Below are positions 9,501-17,920 of a DNA stretch of 64,000 nucleotides, in pieces. The DNA is taken from positions 496,001 through 560,000 of the forward strand of contig CAVOLQ010000002.1 of NCBI GenBank assembly GCA_963696875.1. The letters run 5' to 3'. Origin of the DNA: Albibacterium sp963696875 (GTDB taxonomy: Bacteria > Bacteroidota > Bacteroidia > Sphingobacteriales > Sphingobacteriaceae). Below the pieces are notes generated by a model. The model had not been told where the DNA came from. It saw only the letters and a program-made list of their open reading frames with translations, and ran no database searches. Position 1 is the first letter of the stretch. Every line of letters starts with the position of its first letter. Made by a program: the position numbers and the translations under genes.

Positions 9501-9933
9501 TGATGTAATCGATAGATTGATCTTGACCAATCCACTGTAGCTGACTAATTATGAACGATCTAACCTCTGGATCGGTATTTTTTTCCAAGGATTTTGCATA
9601 GGCCAAAGCTGTTTTTGCCCGCATTGCTTCTCTACCTGGTAAACTTACATAACCTGAAAAGCCAGATACGGCGTATTCAAGTTTTGCATTTTCATTTTTT
9701 TCAGCCGGTGAAAATAGCTGGATGAGCTGGATCAATCCATTTTCATCCAATCCTGCTACTTCTTCCATAACCGCATTTAGTTTATTGAAGTTCTCAGCAG
9801 GTAATTGCCTTAGGAAGTCTGCAATTTTTGTATTGTTTGTTCGTTGGTCATTTCCTCCTTGGGCATATGAGAGTGTCTCGAAAGAGAACAAAGTGATCAA
9901 TAGTAAAACTATTCTTTTCATATTATTTTTCAT
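6523..9933 (-). CDS. Secreted HEAT-repeat protein with two DUF1080 (3-keto-disaccharide hydrolase) domains
   Basis: A 1136-residue exported protein with a signal peptide ending LSYAQ (residues 1-25). Residues about 60-720 are HEAT/ARM-like helical repeats (recurring patterns such as KLAAITATGKMG and RKAALYALAAIAD). Two laminin-G-like DUF1080 domains follow: about 729-935 (FVQIFNGNDLSGWKG) and about 944-1136 (FEILFDGTSMDKWTG). DUF1080 proteins hydrolyse 3-keto-glycosides, and HEAT repeats probably provide binding or scaffolding. ATG at 9933 or 9921 could be the start; the first lies inside a 90-bp repeat. A Gfo/Idh/MocA oxidoreductase gene is immediately upstream. Having two tandem catalytic domains plus HEAT repeats in one chain is unusual. 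Confidence 0.85.
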   Translation of the reverse strand: MKNNMKRIVLLLITLFSFETLSYAQGGNDQRTNNTKIADFLRQLPAENFNKLNAVMEEVAGLDENGLIQLIQLFSPAEKNENAKLEYAVSGFSGYVSLPGREAMRAKTALAYAKSLEKNTDPEVRSFIISQLQWIGQDQSIDYIKPFLNHARLVDPASRALVGIGSPAAKTALANALTNANNETAPSLLEALGHIKGNEALTAITVYAKHENEKVRKAALYALAAIADPSSASLLAQGAERSQFRFDNAHAFGAYLNYLQNLNKEGNQALAEKLTKNLIKQTAKHEVQARIAALQLLVDIQGEKSLTTLAKASNDGNKVFRIAALKMGQPFMVPSQSAFWLKQLKKGNPEAQSEVITLIGDKNMPLLLPLIKTQLKASNPQVKLAAITATGKMGGSTVLSDLLPILKQGNPVEVDAVKEALLTMEGQGINAALLREINEMPKVSQAAILSVLGKRGANAESASIFSLLQDSDADVKQAAFQALTTTVLEKDLPILFTILNSIKDPKEANQVQASIIYAMREAQGDQTDKVLQAMSNASPDQKPLYYGILSTIGGDKALNAVVDAYKSGDALNRKAAFQALASWEQENALQTVYAITKEAENPADLNQALTGFIRLINLSSSPTDQKVLMLKDAMGLSQTVPQKRLVLRALSAHKTFPALAYAGSFFGDKELAQQVANTVMDIALANPAIQGELVKKHLNTTIQELKGQDSEYLREAIRKHLSEINNEKGFVQIFNGNDLSGWKGLIENPIARKKMNPKVLADKQMEADRIMNEGWTVSNGELLFLGKGDNLATTKDYGDIEMWVDWKIYDDGHKDGDAGIYLRGTPQVQIWDTSRVKSGAQVGSGGLYNNQVHVSKPLAVADNQLGEWNTFYIKMVDDKVTVYLNGVLVTDNVVLENFWDRSLPIFAKEQIELQAHGSRISYRDIYIRELESNEPYQLTADEKKEGFEILFDGTSMDKWTGNTKDYQIENGEMVIRPSQGSGGNLYTKDEFSDFVFRFEFKLTTGANNGLGVRAPLEGDAAYRGIEVQILDNDADIYKNLKVYQYHGSLYGILSAKRGYLKPVGEWNYQEVQVKGDHFKVILNGTVILDGSIADAKKNGTLDGLDHPGMFRKSGYIAFLGHGSEVYFKNIRIKRLD

Positions 9934-10025
9934 CAGAATAAATTGTTTTTTAAAGGCGATGAAGCTATCATGAGCGAATTATTCATCTCGATTTTTGAAA
10001 TTAGCGAAGTCATGATGGTTTCGCT
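9931..10025 (-). repeat. Single copy of the 90-bp palindromic upstream repeat
   Basis: Read on the minus strand, this segment aligns without gaps over about 95 bp to the tandem units at 60896-61170, including GAAACCATCATGA, ATGAATAATTC, CTCATGATAGCTTCAT and ATTCT-ATGAAA at the gene end. It ends on the start codon of the HEAT/DUF1080 gene. The outer blocks are inverted repeats of each other, so it could fold as a hairpin in the 5' leader. Confidence 0.75.
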
Positions 10026-10042
10026 ATGTTCTTATTATTTTT

Positions 10043-11314
10043 CTAAACACTCCAAGGTGCACGCATCGGAGGATTAATTAATCGATTGGCACTTTCGTCA
10101 TTAATAAACTCTTGTTTATCTGAATCAAAATGCAACTTACTTCTTCCTAACCTCAAGGCTACCAATGCCATATTAATAAGCGTACATGAGCGGTGGCCAT
10201 TTTGCTCATTTAATGCAAATAGCGATCGATTTTTTACCGCATCTGAAAAAACGGTTACTTGCTCATCTGGCTCAGGAAAGCTTGCCAATTTCTTATCTAA
10301 ATCTTTGATATCGGATCTAAAACCTGGGTATAACTTTCCTTCTGGACCTTGTATATAAGGTACGTTATCAATCTTACCTTCTCCATCCAAAATAATTTTA
10401 CACCCATCTGCATAGATATACACAATTTTATTCCAGATCCCTACAGCATCTGAGTGTTGTTGAGGGGCATCAATTTCAACCGATACAGGACTCTCTCCAT
10501 CTTTTCCCAAGAAATATTGGATTGGGTCAATGTAATGTTGTCCCATATCTGCCAATCCGCCGCCATCATAATCCCAATATCCTCTAAACGTTTGGTGAAC
10601 TCGGTGGGAGTTATAAGGTTTATAAGGAGCCGGGCCTAACCAAAAGTCATAATCCAAGTCAGCAGGTACAGGTTCTGGTTTTAAATTTTCCTTGCCGACC
10701 CAATAGAACTTCCAATCGAAACCGGTATGTCTACCAACGGTAACAGTCAATGGCCAACCTAATAATCCGCTTTGAACTAATTTCTTAATGGGTTTTACTT
10801 CCGTTCCCATTCCATAAAAATTATCCTTAAAACGAAACCACGTATTCAATCGAAAAATATTCCCATGTTGCTTGACGGCTTCCATCACTCTCTTCCCTTC
10901 TCCAATGGTGTGAGTCATTGGCTTTTCACACCAAATGTCTTTTCCCGCCTTAGCAGCATCAATAGACATAATGCCATGCCAATGTGGAGGTGTGGCAATA
11001 TGGACAATATCCACTTCCGGTAATTGGATAAGCTCTCTGTAATCATGAAAAGTTTTCACTCCTTTTTCAAGCATATTTTGTGCGATGTTTATATGTCCTT
11101 TATCGACATCACATATTGCAACTACACGAGTTCCTTCGTATGGAATGTGGTTTCTACCCATTCCTCCTACTCCAATAATTCCTTTCGTCAACTGATCACT
11201 AGGCGGTATAAACCCTTTTCCTCCTAATACAAAACGGGGTACAATGCTAAAAGCCGCGGCAGCTAGTGCCGACTTAGTTAGAAAGTCCCGTCTAGACTTG
11301 TTAATTTCCTTCAT
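10043..11314 (-). CDS. Gfo/Idh/MocA-family oxidoreductase with a Tat-type signal
   Basis: About 423 residues from the ATG at 11312-11314. This start gives a twin-arginine leader (KSRRDFLTKSALAAAAF), and the 15 extra upstream codons would bury it. Then comes an NAD(P)-binding Rossmann fold (GVGGMGRNHIP) and the conserved EKPMTHT (Lys of the EKP motif), followed by the alpha/beta substrate domain. Such Tat-exported oxidoreductases in Bacteroidota act on sugars, often by oxidation or reduction at C3, with tightly bound cofactor. It is followed by the DUF1080 protein on the same strand, supporting a 3-keto-sugar pathway. Confidence 0.88.
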   Translation of the reverse strand: MKEINKSRRDFLTKSALAAAAFSIVPRFVLGGKGFIPPSDQLTKGIIGVGGMGRNHIPYEGTRVVAICDVDKGHINIAQNMLEKGVKTFHDYRELIQLPEVDIVHIATPPHWHGIMSIDAAKAGKDIWCEKPMTHTIGEGKRVMEAVKQHGNIFRLNTWFRFKDNFYGMGTEVKPIKKLVQSGLLGWPLTVTVGRHTGFDWKFYWVGKENLKPEPVPADLDYDFWLGPAPYKPYNSHRVHQTFRGYWDYDGGGLADMGQHYIDPIQYFLGKDGESPVSVEIDAPQQHSDAVGIWNKIVYIYADGCKIILDGEGKIDNVPYIQGPEGKLYPGFRSDIKDLDKKLASFPEPDEQVTVFSDAVKNRSLFALNEQNGHRSCTLINMALVALRLGRSKLHFDSDKQEFINDESANRLINPPMRAPWSV

Positions 11315-11503
11315 AAAATGACATAGTTTTAGGTCGCCTATCCTTTTTTCCAAATTCATAATTGGATAAGCTTATACTTTTAAATTTGATAATTTTTATG
11401 TAACGATTTTCTAATGTAGGAATTATTTCTTAAATTCCTTATGATCTTGTTAAAAAGAGAGGAAAGACAAAATGAGGATCAAAAAAAAGAATTTGTTAAT
11501 CCC

Positions 11504-11538
11504 AAAAAAAAGGCTGTTCGAAACCGAACAGCCTTTTT
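11504..11538 (-). terminator. Terminator of the thrS-infC-rpmI-rplT operon
   Basis: A 9-bp perfect G+C-rich stem, GGCTGTTCG (11512-11520) and CGAACAGCC (11525-11533), with a 4-nt loop and flanked by A-run and T-run, so it can act in both directions. It lies about 25 bp after the rplT stop codon. Confidence 0.9.
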
Positions 11539-11561
11539 AAAATAGACAGAATAAATTAAAA

Positions 11562-11906
11562 TTATTTTACTGCGTTAATTATTGCTTCAAACGCTTTAGG
11601 GTCATTCATGGCTAAATCTGCTAATACTTTCCGATTTAGTCCAACTTCTTTGGCGGATAACTTACCCATCAATAGAGAATAAGATATTCCGTGTTGACGA
11701 GCTCCAGCATTAATACGCTGTATCCAAAGTGCTCTAAAGGCTCTTTTCTTGGTTTTACGGTCGCGATATGCGTATTGTAAACCTTTTTCTACTGTATTTT
11801 TCGCAATGGTATATACCTTACTGCGTGATCCATAATAGCCTTTTGCTAATTTAAGGACCTTTTTTCTTCTTCTTCTCGAAGCAACTGCGTTAACCGAACG
11901 TGGCAT
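11562..11906 (-). CDS. rplT: 50S ribosomal protein L20
   Basis: A 114-residue basic protein starting MPRSVNAVASRRRRKK, with the classic block RKVLADLAMNDPKAFEAI near the C-terminus. Length fits L20 (about 115). L20 binds 23S rRNA and is needed for early 50S assembly; in other bacteria it also represses its own operon by binding the leader or the rpmI region. Last gene of thrS-infC-rpmI-rplT, followed by a strong terminator. Confidence 0.98.
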   Translation of the reverse strand: MPRSVNAVASRRRRKKVLKLAKGYYGSRSKVYTIAKNTVEKGLQYAYRDRKTKKRAFRALWIQRINAGARQHGISYSLLMGKLSAKEVGLNRKVLADLAMNDPKAFEAIINAVK

Positions 11907-11983
11907 AATTTAATAGTTTTCGGTAAAGGTGTCGTGTTTTTCATCGAACTTAAACCTTATCCCTGGTTAAAATTTAATTTTGT

Positions 11984-12184
11984 TTATTTACCAATGGTAA
12001 GCATTAGTTTCACATTGGGCATATCTGCTTCAGCAACTAAGCTAGTTTGACCTAGTTCACGTTTACGTTTAGTGCTTTTCTTAGTCAAGATATGGCTCAT
12101 GTATGCGTTTTTTCTTGCAATCTTTCCTGTTCCAGTCACTTTAAAACGCTTTTTTGCGCTGGAAAGGGTTTTCATTTTTGGCAT
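11984..12184 (-). CDS. rpmI: 50S ribosomal protein L35
   Basis: A 66-residue protein starting MPKMKTLSSAKKRFKVTGTG, the L35 signature, and highly basic throughout. It lies between infC and rplT, the standard order, with 49- and 77-bp gaps. It is a structural component of the large ribosomal subunit. Confidence 0.97.
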   Translation of the reverse strand: MPKMKTLSSAKKRFKVTGTGKIARKNAYMSHILTKKSTKRKRELGQTSLVAEADMPNVKLMLTIGK

Positions 12185-12233
12185 GTTATCTATTTTTATC
12201 TATCTATTTTATCTTTTATAAAGGCATTGGTGT

Positions 12234-12803
12234 TTATTTCTTCGGCGAATTTTTTGGAGCCAAAGTAATAAACATACGTTTCCCTTCTAGTTTTGGTAAT
12301 AACTCAACCTTACCATAGTCTTCAAGAGCTTGTGCAAACTTCAATAATAAGATTTCACCGCGCTCCTTAAATACAATTGCACGACCTTTAAAGTGGACAT
12401 AAGCGCGAACTTTTTCTCCAGATTCTAGAAACTTTATTGCATGCTTAAGTTTAAAATCAAAATCATGATCACTTGTATTAGGACCAAAGCGAATTTCTTT
12501 GATGACCGTTTGCTTCGCGTTAGATTTTATTTCTTTAAGCTTTTTCTTTTGCTCGTAAACAAACTTACTGTAATCAATTACTCGACAAACTGGTGGAACC
12601 GCATTAGGAGAAATTTCTACTAAATCTAAATCCAACTCGTCAGCCATAGCAATAGCTTCCCTAGTTGGATAAATTCCTTGCTCAATATTATCTCCTACTA
12701 ATCGAACTTCTGCTGCTCGGATTAAGTTATTTATTCTATGATCTGGTTCTTTCTTCTTAAAAGGAGCTCGTCCTCTACCTCCCGCAGGTCTTTTTAATGC
12801 CAA
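12234..12803 (-). CDS. infC: Translation initiation factor IF-3
   Basis: About 189 residues. The N-domain has NNLIRAAEVRLVGDN, followed by a linker (YEQKKKLKEIKSNAKQ) and the C-domain (EIRFGPNTSDHDFDFK). IF-3 keeps subunits apart and checks the start codon. No ATG fits the N-terminus: the first candidate codon is TTG (12801-12803), preceded in frame by ATA, AAT, ATA, ATA and then the thrS stop at 12816-12818. A non-ATG start is expected, because infC start codons are commonly non-canonical and self-regulated. Which of TTG or ATA is used cannot be settled by eye. Confidence 0.95.
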   Translation of the reverse strand: MALKRPAGGRGRAPFKKKEPDHRINNLIRAAEVRLVGDNIEQGIYPTREAIAMADELDLDLVEISPNAVPPVCRVIDYSKFVYEQKKKLKEIKSNAKQTVIKEIRFGPNTSDHDFDFKLKHAIKFLESGEKVRAYVHFKGRAIVFKERGEILLLKFAQALEDYGKVELLPKLEGKRMFITLAPKNSPKK

Positions 12804-12815
12804 TATATTTATTAT

Positions 12816-14741
12816 TTAAATCGTTATTTCTTTAATTAATTTCTCTTGAAATTCATCAATAGTCATTGTCCCTAGATCGCCTTCTCCATGTTTCCTTACA
12901 GAAATCATACCACTTTCTACTTCTTTCTCACCTATAATTAACATATACGGAAGTTTTTTCACCTCGGCGTCGCGAATCTTACGCCCAACCTTCTCGTCAC
13001 GCGAATCTATTAGGCCGCGAATATCGGAATTATTAAGAGATTCTAAAAGTTTTTTTGAATATTCTTCATATTTTTCTGAAACTGGAAGAATAATAAATTG
13101 ATCAGGTGATAGCCATAAAGGGAATTGTCCACCGCAATGTTCAATTAAAACAGCCACAAAGCGCTCTAAGGATCCGAAAGGTGCTCGATGGATCATCACT
13201 GGGCGATGTTTTGCATTATCACTGCCTGTATATTCTAGTTCAAATCGTTCTGGTAAATTATAATCAACTTGAATAGTTCCTAATTGCCATTTTCTACCCA
13301 AAGCATCTTTTACCATGAAGTCTAATTTAGGTCCGTAAAAAGCAGCTTCTCCTGTCTCAACAACCGTTATTAATCCTTTTTCCGCTGCCGCTTCGATAAT
13401 GGCGGATTCAGCTAAATCCCAATTTTCATCGCTACCGATGTATTTGCTTTTATTTTCAGGATCTCTAAGCGATACTTGGGCCGTATAATCGTCAAACCCT
13501 AAAGATTTAAAAACATAAAGAACTAAGTCAATTACTTTTTTAAACTCTTCTTTCACTTGGTCGGGTCTGCAAAATAAATGAGCATCATCTTGGGTGAAGC
13601 CTCTAACCCGGGTCAATCCATGTAATTCGCCACTCTGCTCATAACGATAAACTGTACCAAATTCAGCATAGCGGATAGGTAAATCTTTATATGAACGAGG
13701 TTTCGTTTTATAAATCTCACAATGGTGCGGACAGTTCATTGGTTTTAAAAAGAACTCTTCTCCTTCTTGTGGGGTTTTGATAGGCTGAAAGGAATCAGCA
13801 CCGTATTTGTCGTAATGTCCAGAAGTGATATAAAGATTTTTATGTCCAATATGCGGAGTAACAACGGGCTCGTATCCAGACTTAATTTGTGCTCTTTGAA
13901 GGAAGTCCATCAATTTTTGCCTCAACATCGCTCCCTTAGGTAGCCATAAAGGCAAGCCCATTCCTACTTTTTCGGAAAATGCGAATAGCTCTAATTCTTT
14001 GCCTAATTTTCTATGGTCGCGCTTTTTAGCCTCTTCAACCATTTTTAGATAATCGACCAGCTCTCCTTGTTTTGGGAAGGTAACACCGTAAATACGGGTT
14101 AATTGTTTACGGGTTTCATCACCACGCCAATAAGCGCCAGCAACATTTGTTAGCTTAATTGCTTTAATAATCCCAGTATTAGGAATATGTGGGCCTCTAC
14201 ATAAGTCCGTAAAGTTTCCTTGAGTGTAAAAAGTTATGGTACCATCTTCCAAATCTTTAATTAGATCTAGCTTGTACTCATCTCCTTTTTCTGTGAAATA
14301 TTTTTCTGCTTCGGCTTTGCTTACTTCCTTACGAATATATTCCGATTTCGTTCTAGCAAGCTCAAGCATTTTATCTTCAATGAGTTTAAAGTCATCCGAG
14401 GAAAAAGCTCTGTCGCCGAAATCGACATCATAGTAAAAGCCGGTTTCAATGTTTGGACCAATACCCAATTTCACGCCTGGATATAACGCTTCCAGAGCCT
14501 CGGCCATTAAATGGGCTGAAGAGTGCCAAAATGTGCTCTTGCCTTTATCGTCATTCCACGTCAATAATTTGACTTCCGAGTCTTGATGAATAGGACGATT
14601 AGATTCCCAAACTTCACCATTGACCTCCGCGGCAAGTACGTTGCGTGCTAATCCTTCTGAAATTGATTGTGCAATTTGATGAGAGGTGATTCCCTTCTCA
14701 TATTGACGGGTTGACCCATCGGGTAATGTAATTGTAATCAT
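12816..14741 (-). CDS. thrS: Threonine--tRNA ligase
   Basis: A 641-residue class II aminoacyl-tRNA synthetase. It has an N-terminal TGS domain (MITITLPDGSTRQYEKG), the editing domain with the HSSAHLMAEAL Zn/His block, and the catalytic core with MNCPHHCEIYK (Zn-site Cys/His) and motif 2 (RYAEFGTVYRYEQSG). Motif 3 is in the HRAPFGSLERF block, and the C-terminal anticodon-binding domain follows (LINPVSEKYEEYSKK-like). ATG start. It heads the ribosomal operon, with infC beginning about 12 bp after its stop codon. Confidence 0.98.
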   Translation of the reverse strand: MITITLPDGSTRQYEKGITSHQIAQSISEGLARNVLAAEVNGEVWESNRPIHQDSEVKLLTWNDDKGKSTFWHSSAHLMAEALEALYPGVKLGIGPNIETGFYYDVDFGDRAFSSDDFKLIEDKMLELARTKSEYIRKEVSKAEAEKYFTEKGDEYKLDLIKDLEDGTITFYTQGNFTDLCRGPHIPNTGIIKAIKLTNVAGAYWRGDETRKQLTRIYGVTFPKQGELVDYLKMVEEAKKRDHRKLGKELELFAFSEKVGMGLPLWLPKGAMLRQKLMDFLQRAQIKSGYEPVVTPHIGHKNLYITSGHYDKYGADSFQPIKTPQEGEEFFLKPMNCPHHCEIYKTKPRSYKDLPIRYAEFGTVYRYEQSGELHGLTRVRGFTQDDAHLFCRPDQVKEEFKKVIDLVLYVFKSLGFDDYTAQVSLRDPENKSKYIGSDENWDLAESAIIEAAAEKGLITVVETGEAAFYGPKLDFMVKDALGRKWQLGTIQVDYNLPERFELEYTGSDNAKHRPVMIHRAPFGSLERFVAVLIEHCGGQFPLWLSPDQFIILPVSEKYEEYSKKLLESLNNSDIRGLIDSRDEKVGRKIRDAEVKKLPYMLIIGEKEVESGMISVRKHGEGDLGTMTIDEFQEKLIKEITI

Positions 14742-14836
14742 CTACAAGTATGATTTTATTTTTATTAATGGTGAACAATTTAATCGCGTACAAAGCGATT
14801 TTGAAGGACAAAGATAGTAAAAACAATCTAGATTTA

Positions 14837-15748
14837 TCAACTTAACTCTTTCCCAACTCTCTCTAGCAGCTTTTTTGTGGCTTTTATCCCTTCTTCTTCG
14901 CTCAATCTAGTGCCTTCGTATTCAATACCTACATAGCCATTAAAACCTGCATTTTTGACAATTGTCAGTAGTCTTTTATAATCCATAGTAGTTTCATTGC
15001 CATTGGCATCAAAGTCAATACCTTTTGCACTTACTCCTTTTGCAAAAGGCATTAAATCGGTCACACCTTGATAGCGATCATATTCATAAAAGTTCCCAAA
15101 GTCGGGCAAACTTCCACAATTTTTCATATTTACTCCCCGCAAAATACTACTCAGCCAAGCACCATCGGATGACAAACCACCATGATTTTCAACAACAATT
15201 TTGATCTTATTCGACGCTCCAAACTCGCTTAACTTACTAAGGCTCTCAATTGCCGCATCTTTCATTTCTTCAGGAGTGCCTTTGCCCGCTGCATTTACAC
15301 GAATAGCATGGCAACCTAAAAACTTAGCCGCTTCAACCCACTTATAGTGGTTTTCAACCGCTCTTTCACGAACTGCTTTATCAACATCTGCCAAACTGCC
15401 CTCCCCATCGATCATGATCAATACGTTTTTCACTCCATTGTCTTTCGCCCTCTGCTTCAACTCTTTTAGATAAGTAAAGTCTGTAGCCTTATCTTTAAAA
15501 AAAGCATTTACATATTCAACTGCATTGATGCCATATACTTTCTTAGCCACCTCGGGAAACTGCATATTTGTCATCTGTCCAGCAAACAATGTTTTATGCA
15601 AAGACCATTCCGCCAAGGAGATATCAAAAAACATTTTGCTATTCTTGGATGCAATGGCCTCAAGTGGTAAGGTTGGCAAAACAGCCAAACCCAATGTGCC
15701 TAAGCCCAATGCTTTTAAAAACTCTCTTCTATCGTTTGTTTTGTTCAT
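14837..15748 (-). CDS. Tat-exported TIM-barrel sugar isomerase/epimerase
   Basis: A 303-residue protein with a Tat-like leader (NDRREFLKALGLGTLGLAVL) and an AP-endonuclease-2-type TIM barrel. Metal-site acidic and His residues are visible in FDISLAEWSL, VVENHGGLSSD and the C-terminal GYVGIEYEG. The family includes hydroxypyruvate isomerase-like and 3-keto-sugar-acting epimerases. With the Gfo/Idh/MocA and DUF1080 genes it suggests exported sugar oxidation and rearrangement, but thrS to rplT separates it from them. The precise substrate is unknown. Confidence 0.82.
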   Translation of the reverse strand: MNKTNDRREFLKALGLGTLGLAVLPTLPLEAIASKNSKMFFDISLAEWSLHKTLFAGQMTNMQFPEVAKKVYGINAVEYVNAFFKDKATDFTYLKELKQRAKDNGVKNVLIMIDGEGSLADVDKAVRERAVENHYKWVEAAKFLGCHAIRVNAAGKGTPEEMKDAAIESLSKLSEFGASNKIKIVVENHGGLSSDGAWLSSILRGVNMKNCGSLPDFGNFYEYDRYQGVTDLMPFAKGVSAKGIDFDANGNETTMDYKRLLTIVKNAGFNGYVGIEYEGTRLSEEEGIKATKKLLERVGKELS

Positions 15749-15795
15749 GATAAAAATTAAATGATAAATGTATGTTTAATCGATTTGTAAAGTCT

Positions 15796-16524
15796 TTAAA
15801 TATTTGCCCATCCATTAGCCAGAACATCTGCCAAATGCATTGTTTTTAGTGGGATTTGTTTCTTATCGATATAGGCTTGAATTTGCAATAAACAAGAGGA
15901 ATCTGTGGATATTATATAATCGGCTTCCATTTCAAGGGCATTATTTACTTTTTGTTCTGTCATTGCACTTGATATGCTTTCAAACTTAACGGCGAAAGTT
16001 CCTCCGAAACCGCAACACATATCTGTATCTCTCATTTCTAACAATTCTAATCCTTCGACATTATTTAATAGTTGTCGGGGTTCATCTTTGATATGGCAAT
16101 CCCTTAACCCAGAACAAGAATCGTGATAAACAGCTCGCCCTTCCAATTCGGCACCGAAATAATCTTTTCGCAGAACATTTACTAAAAAATCTGACAGCTC
16201 ATATATGTTTCTTTGAATAGAACGACATCGATTATGCGTAATCGTATTGGTAAACAAATCATCAAAGCCATGCTTGACCATTCCCGTACAAGAAGCTGAG
16301 GGAGAAACAATATAATTTCCGTCTGAAAAATCATTTAAAAATTTGGTTCCTGTTATTTTTGCTTCATCCCAAAAGCCAGCATTATAAGCGGGCTGCCCAC
16401 AACAGGTTTGTTCGGGATTATAGATTACCTTGCAGCCGGCCTTTTCCAAAACTTTTATGGTGTTGAAAGCAGTTGTTGGAAATAGCTGATCGATAAAACA
16501 AGGAATGAAAATTTCGATGGTCAT
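15796..16524 (-). CDS. LutA/LldE-like Fe-S oxidoreductase subunit
   Basis: A 242-residue protein with two CCG (DUF224) domains: TCCGQPAYNAG near residue 40 and MCCGFGGTFAVKF near residue 170. It matches LutA/YkgE, the small cysteine-rich subunit of the L-lactate-oxidising LutABC complex. LutB and LutC are not in this window, so the partner must be elsewhere or the protein serves another dehydrogenase. It is transcribed with the MFS gene upstream (67-bp gap) and the TIM-barrel gene downstream (47-bp gap). Confidence 0.88.
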   Translation of the reverse strand: MTIEIFIPCFIDQLFPTTAFNTIKVLEKAGCKVIYNPEQTCCGQPAYNAGFWDEAKITGTKFLNDFSDGNYIVSPSASCTGMVKHGFDDLFTNTITHNRCRSIQRNIYELSDFLVNVLRKDYFGAELEGRAVYHDSCSGLRDCHIKDEPRQLLNNVEGLELLEMRDTDMCCGFGGTFAVKFESISSAMTEQKVNNALEMEADYIISTDSSCLLQIQAYIDKKQIPLKTMHLADVLANGWANI

Positions 16525-16591
16525 ATGTCTTTTTATTTGACTGTTTCAAAGTAATTAAATTATCCTGTATTCCAAATTAATCAGGAAAGAA

Positions 16592-17905
16592 TCATTGATT
16601 TTTTTGTAAGACTGGTACCGCCGGAATTCTAAATAATAACACTAATCCTATTAGGAAGAATACGGTTAGGCTAATCGCAGAAAATCGAATATTGTTTGTC
16701 AATTCCTCTATAAATCCAAAGGAGAACAATCCAATAACTATGGCTAGCTTTTCTGTCACATCGTAAAAACTAAAAAAAGAGGCGTGATCTTTTGAATCAA
16801 TGGGAATCAATTTGGAAAAGGTAGAGCGGGATAAAGACTGTATTCCTCCCATTACGAAACCCACAATTGTAGCCATGGTATAAAACTGCATTTCGCTACT
16901 AATGAAGAAAGCTGCTACACATATTGCAGCCCATAACGCAACAAGCATTATAAGCACTTGGATGTTGCCGATTTTTACGGCCAGCCAAGAAATAAAATAT
17001 GCACCAACGATAGCAACTAGCTGAATAAGCAAAATGGTGATTATCAATTTGGACACGCCTAAGCGCAATACTTTTTCTCCGAAAGCAGCGGCTACCAGCA
17101 TAATGGTTTGTACACCCATTGCGTAAAAGAAGAAAGCAAATAAGAAACGTTTTAAGGGCAGTAACGCACGAACTTGTTGCCATACTTTTTTTAGTTCTAG
17201 AAACCCTTTATCAAGGATTTGGCGGCCTTTTGTTTTGCCTTTTATGGTTTTATTGGGGAGCTTTCTAAAAGTTATTTGCGAAAAAATCAACCACCATAGC
17301 CCTACTAATAGAAAAGAGAAGCGGGCAGGAAATGAAGGATCCTGAATGCTAAACCACTCTGGCTTTAAAACAAAAAGAAGGCAGATAAGTTGTAGAATTA
17401 CGCTCCCAACATATCCATAAGCAAAACCTTTTGCACTCACTTTGTCCTGCTTATCGATTGTAGCAATCTCAGGTAAATAGGAATTGTTAAATAAAACACC
17501 GCCAATATAACCCATTGCGGCTAAGCCGGCGAGTATTATGCCGAGCTCCAAAGTTTCCAACTCAAAGAAAAACAAACCCATGCAAGCAATGCTTCCCATG
17601 TAGGTAAAGGCTTTCATCATTTGCTTTTTATTGCCTTCAAAGTCTGCAATAGCCGACAAAATAGGCATCAATAAAACCATCAATAGGTAAGCCACTGCTA
17701 GCGAGTAATTTGCAAGGGCCGTATTTATAAATTGAAAGCCAAAAAAGCTTACCTTATCGCCAAACTCTTCTGTTAAGGTAATAATTGTATAATAAGCCGG
17801 AAAGATAGTAGAAGTAATTACCAAATTGTAGGCAGAGTTTGCCCAATCAAACATGGCCCAAGCGCGAACTGTGGATTCATCATTTTTTGGCATTTCCTTC
17901 GTCAT
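16592..17905 (-). CDS. UMF1-type (Atg22-like) MFS transporter
   Basis: A 437-residue integral membrane protein with about 12 hydrophobic segments. The N-terminal AWAMFDWANSAYNLVI is the signature of the UMF1/Atg22-like subgroup of the major facilitator superfamily. FVMGGIQSLSRSTFSKLIP, a conserved cytoplasmic loop of the family, is also present. The substrate of bacterial members is not established. It starts 16 bp after recQ's stop, suggesting one transcript comEC-recQ-MFS-lutA. Confidence 0.9.
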   Translation of the reverse strand: MTKEMPKNDESTVRAWAMFDWANSAYNLVITSTIFPAYYTIITLTEEFGDKVSFFGFQFINTALANYSLAVAYLLMVLLMPILSAIADFEGNKKQMMKAFTYMGSIACMGLFFFELETLELGIILAGLAAMGYIGGVLFNNSYLPEIATIDKQDKVSAKGFAYGYVGSVILQLICLLFVLKPEWFSIQDPSFPARFSFLLVGLWWLIFSQITFRKLPNKTIKGKTKGRQILDKGFLELKKVWQQVRALLPLKRFLFAFFFYAMGVQTIMLVAAAFGEKVLRLGVSKLIITILLIQLVAIVGAYFISWLAVKIGNIQVLIMLVALWAAICVAAFFISSEMQFYTMATIVGFVMGGIQSLSRSTFSKLIPIDSKDHASFFSFYDVTEKLAIVIGLFSFGFIEELTNNIRFSAISLTVFFLIGLVLLFRIPAVPVLQKNQ

Positions 17906-17920
17906 AAGAGGAACTAGTTT

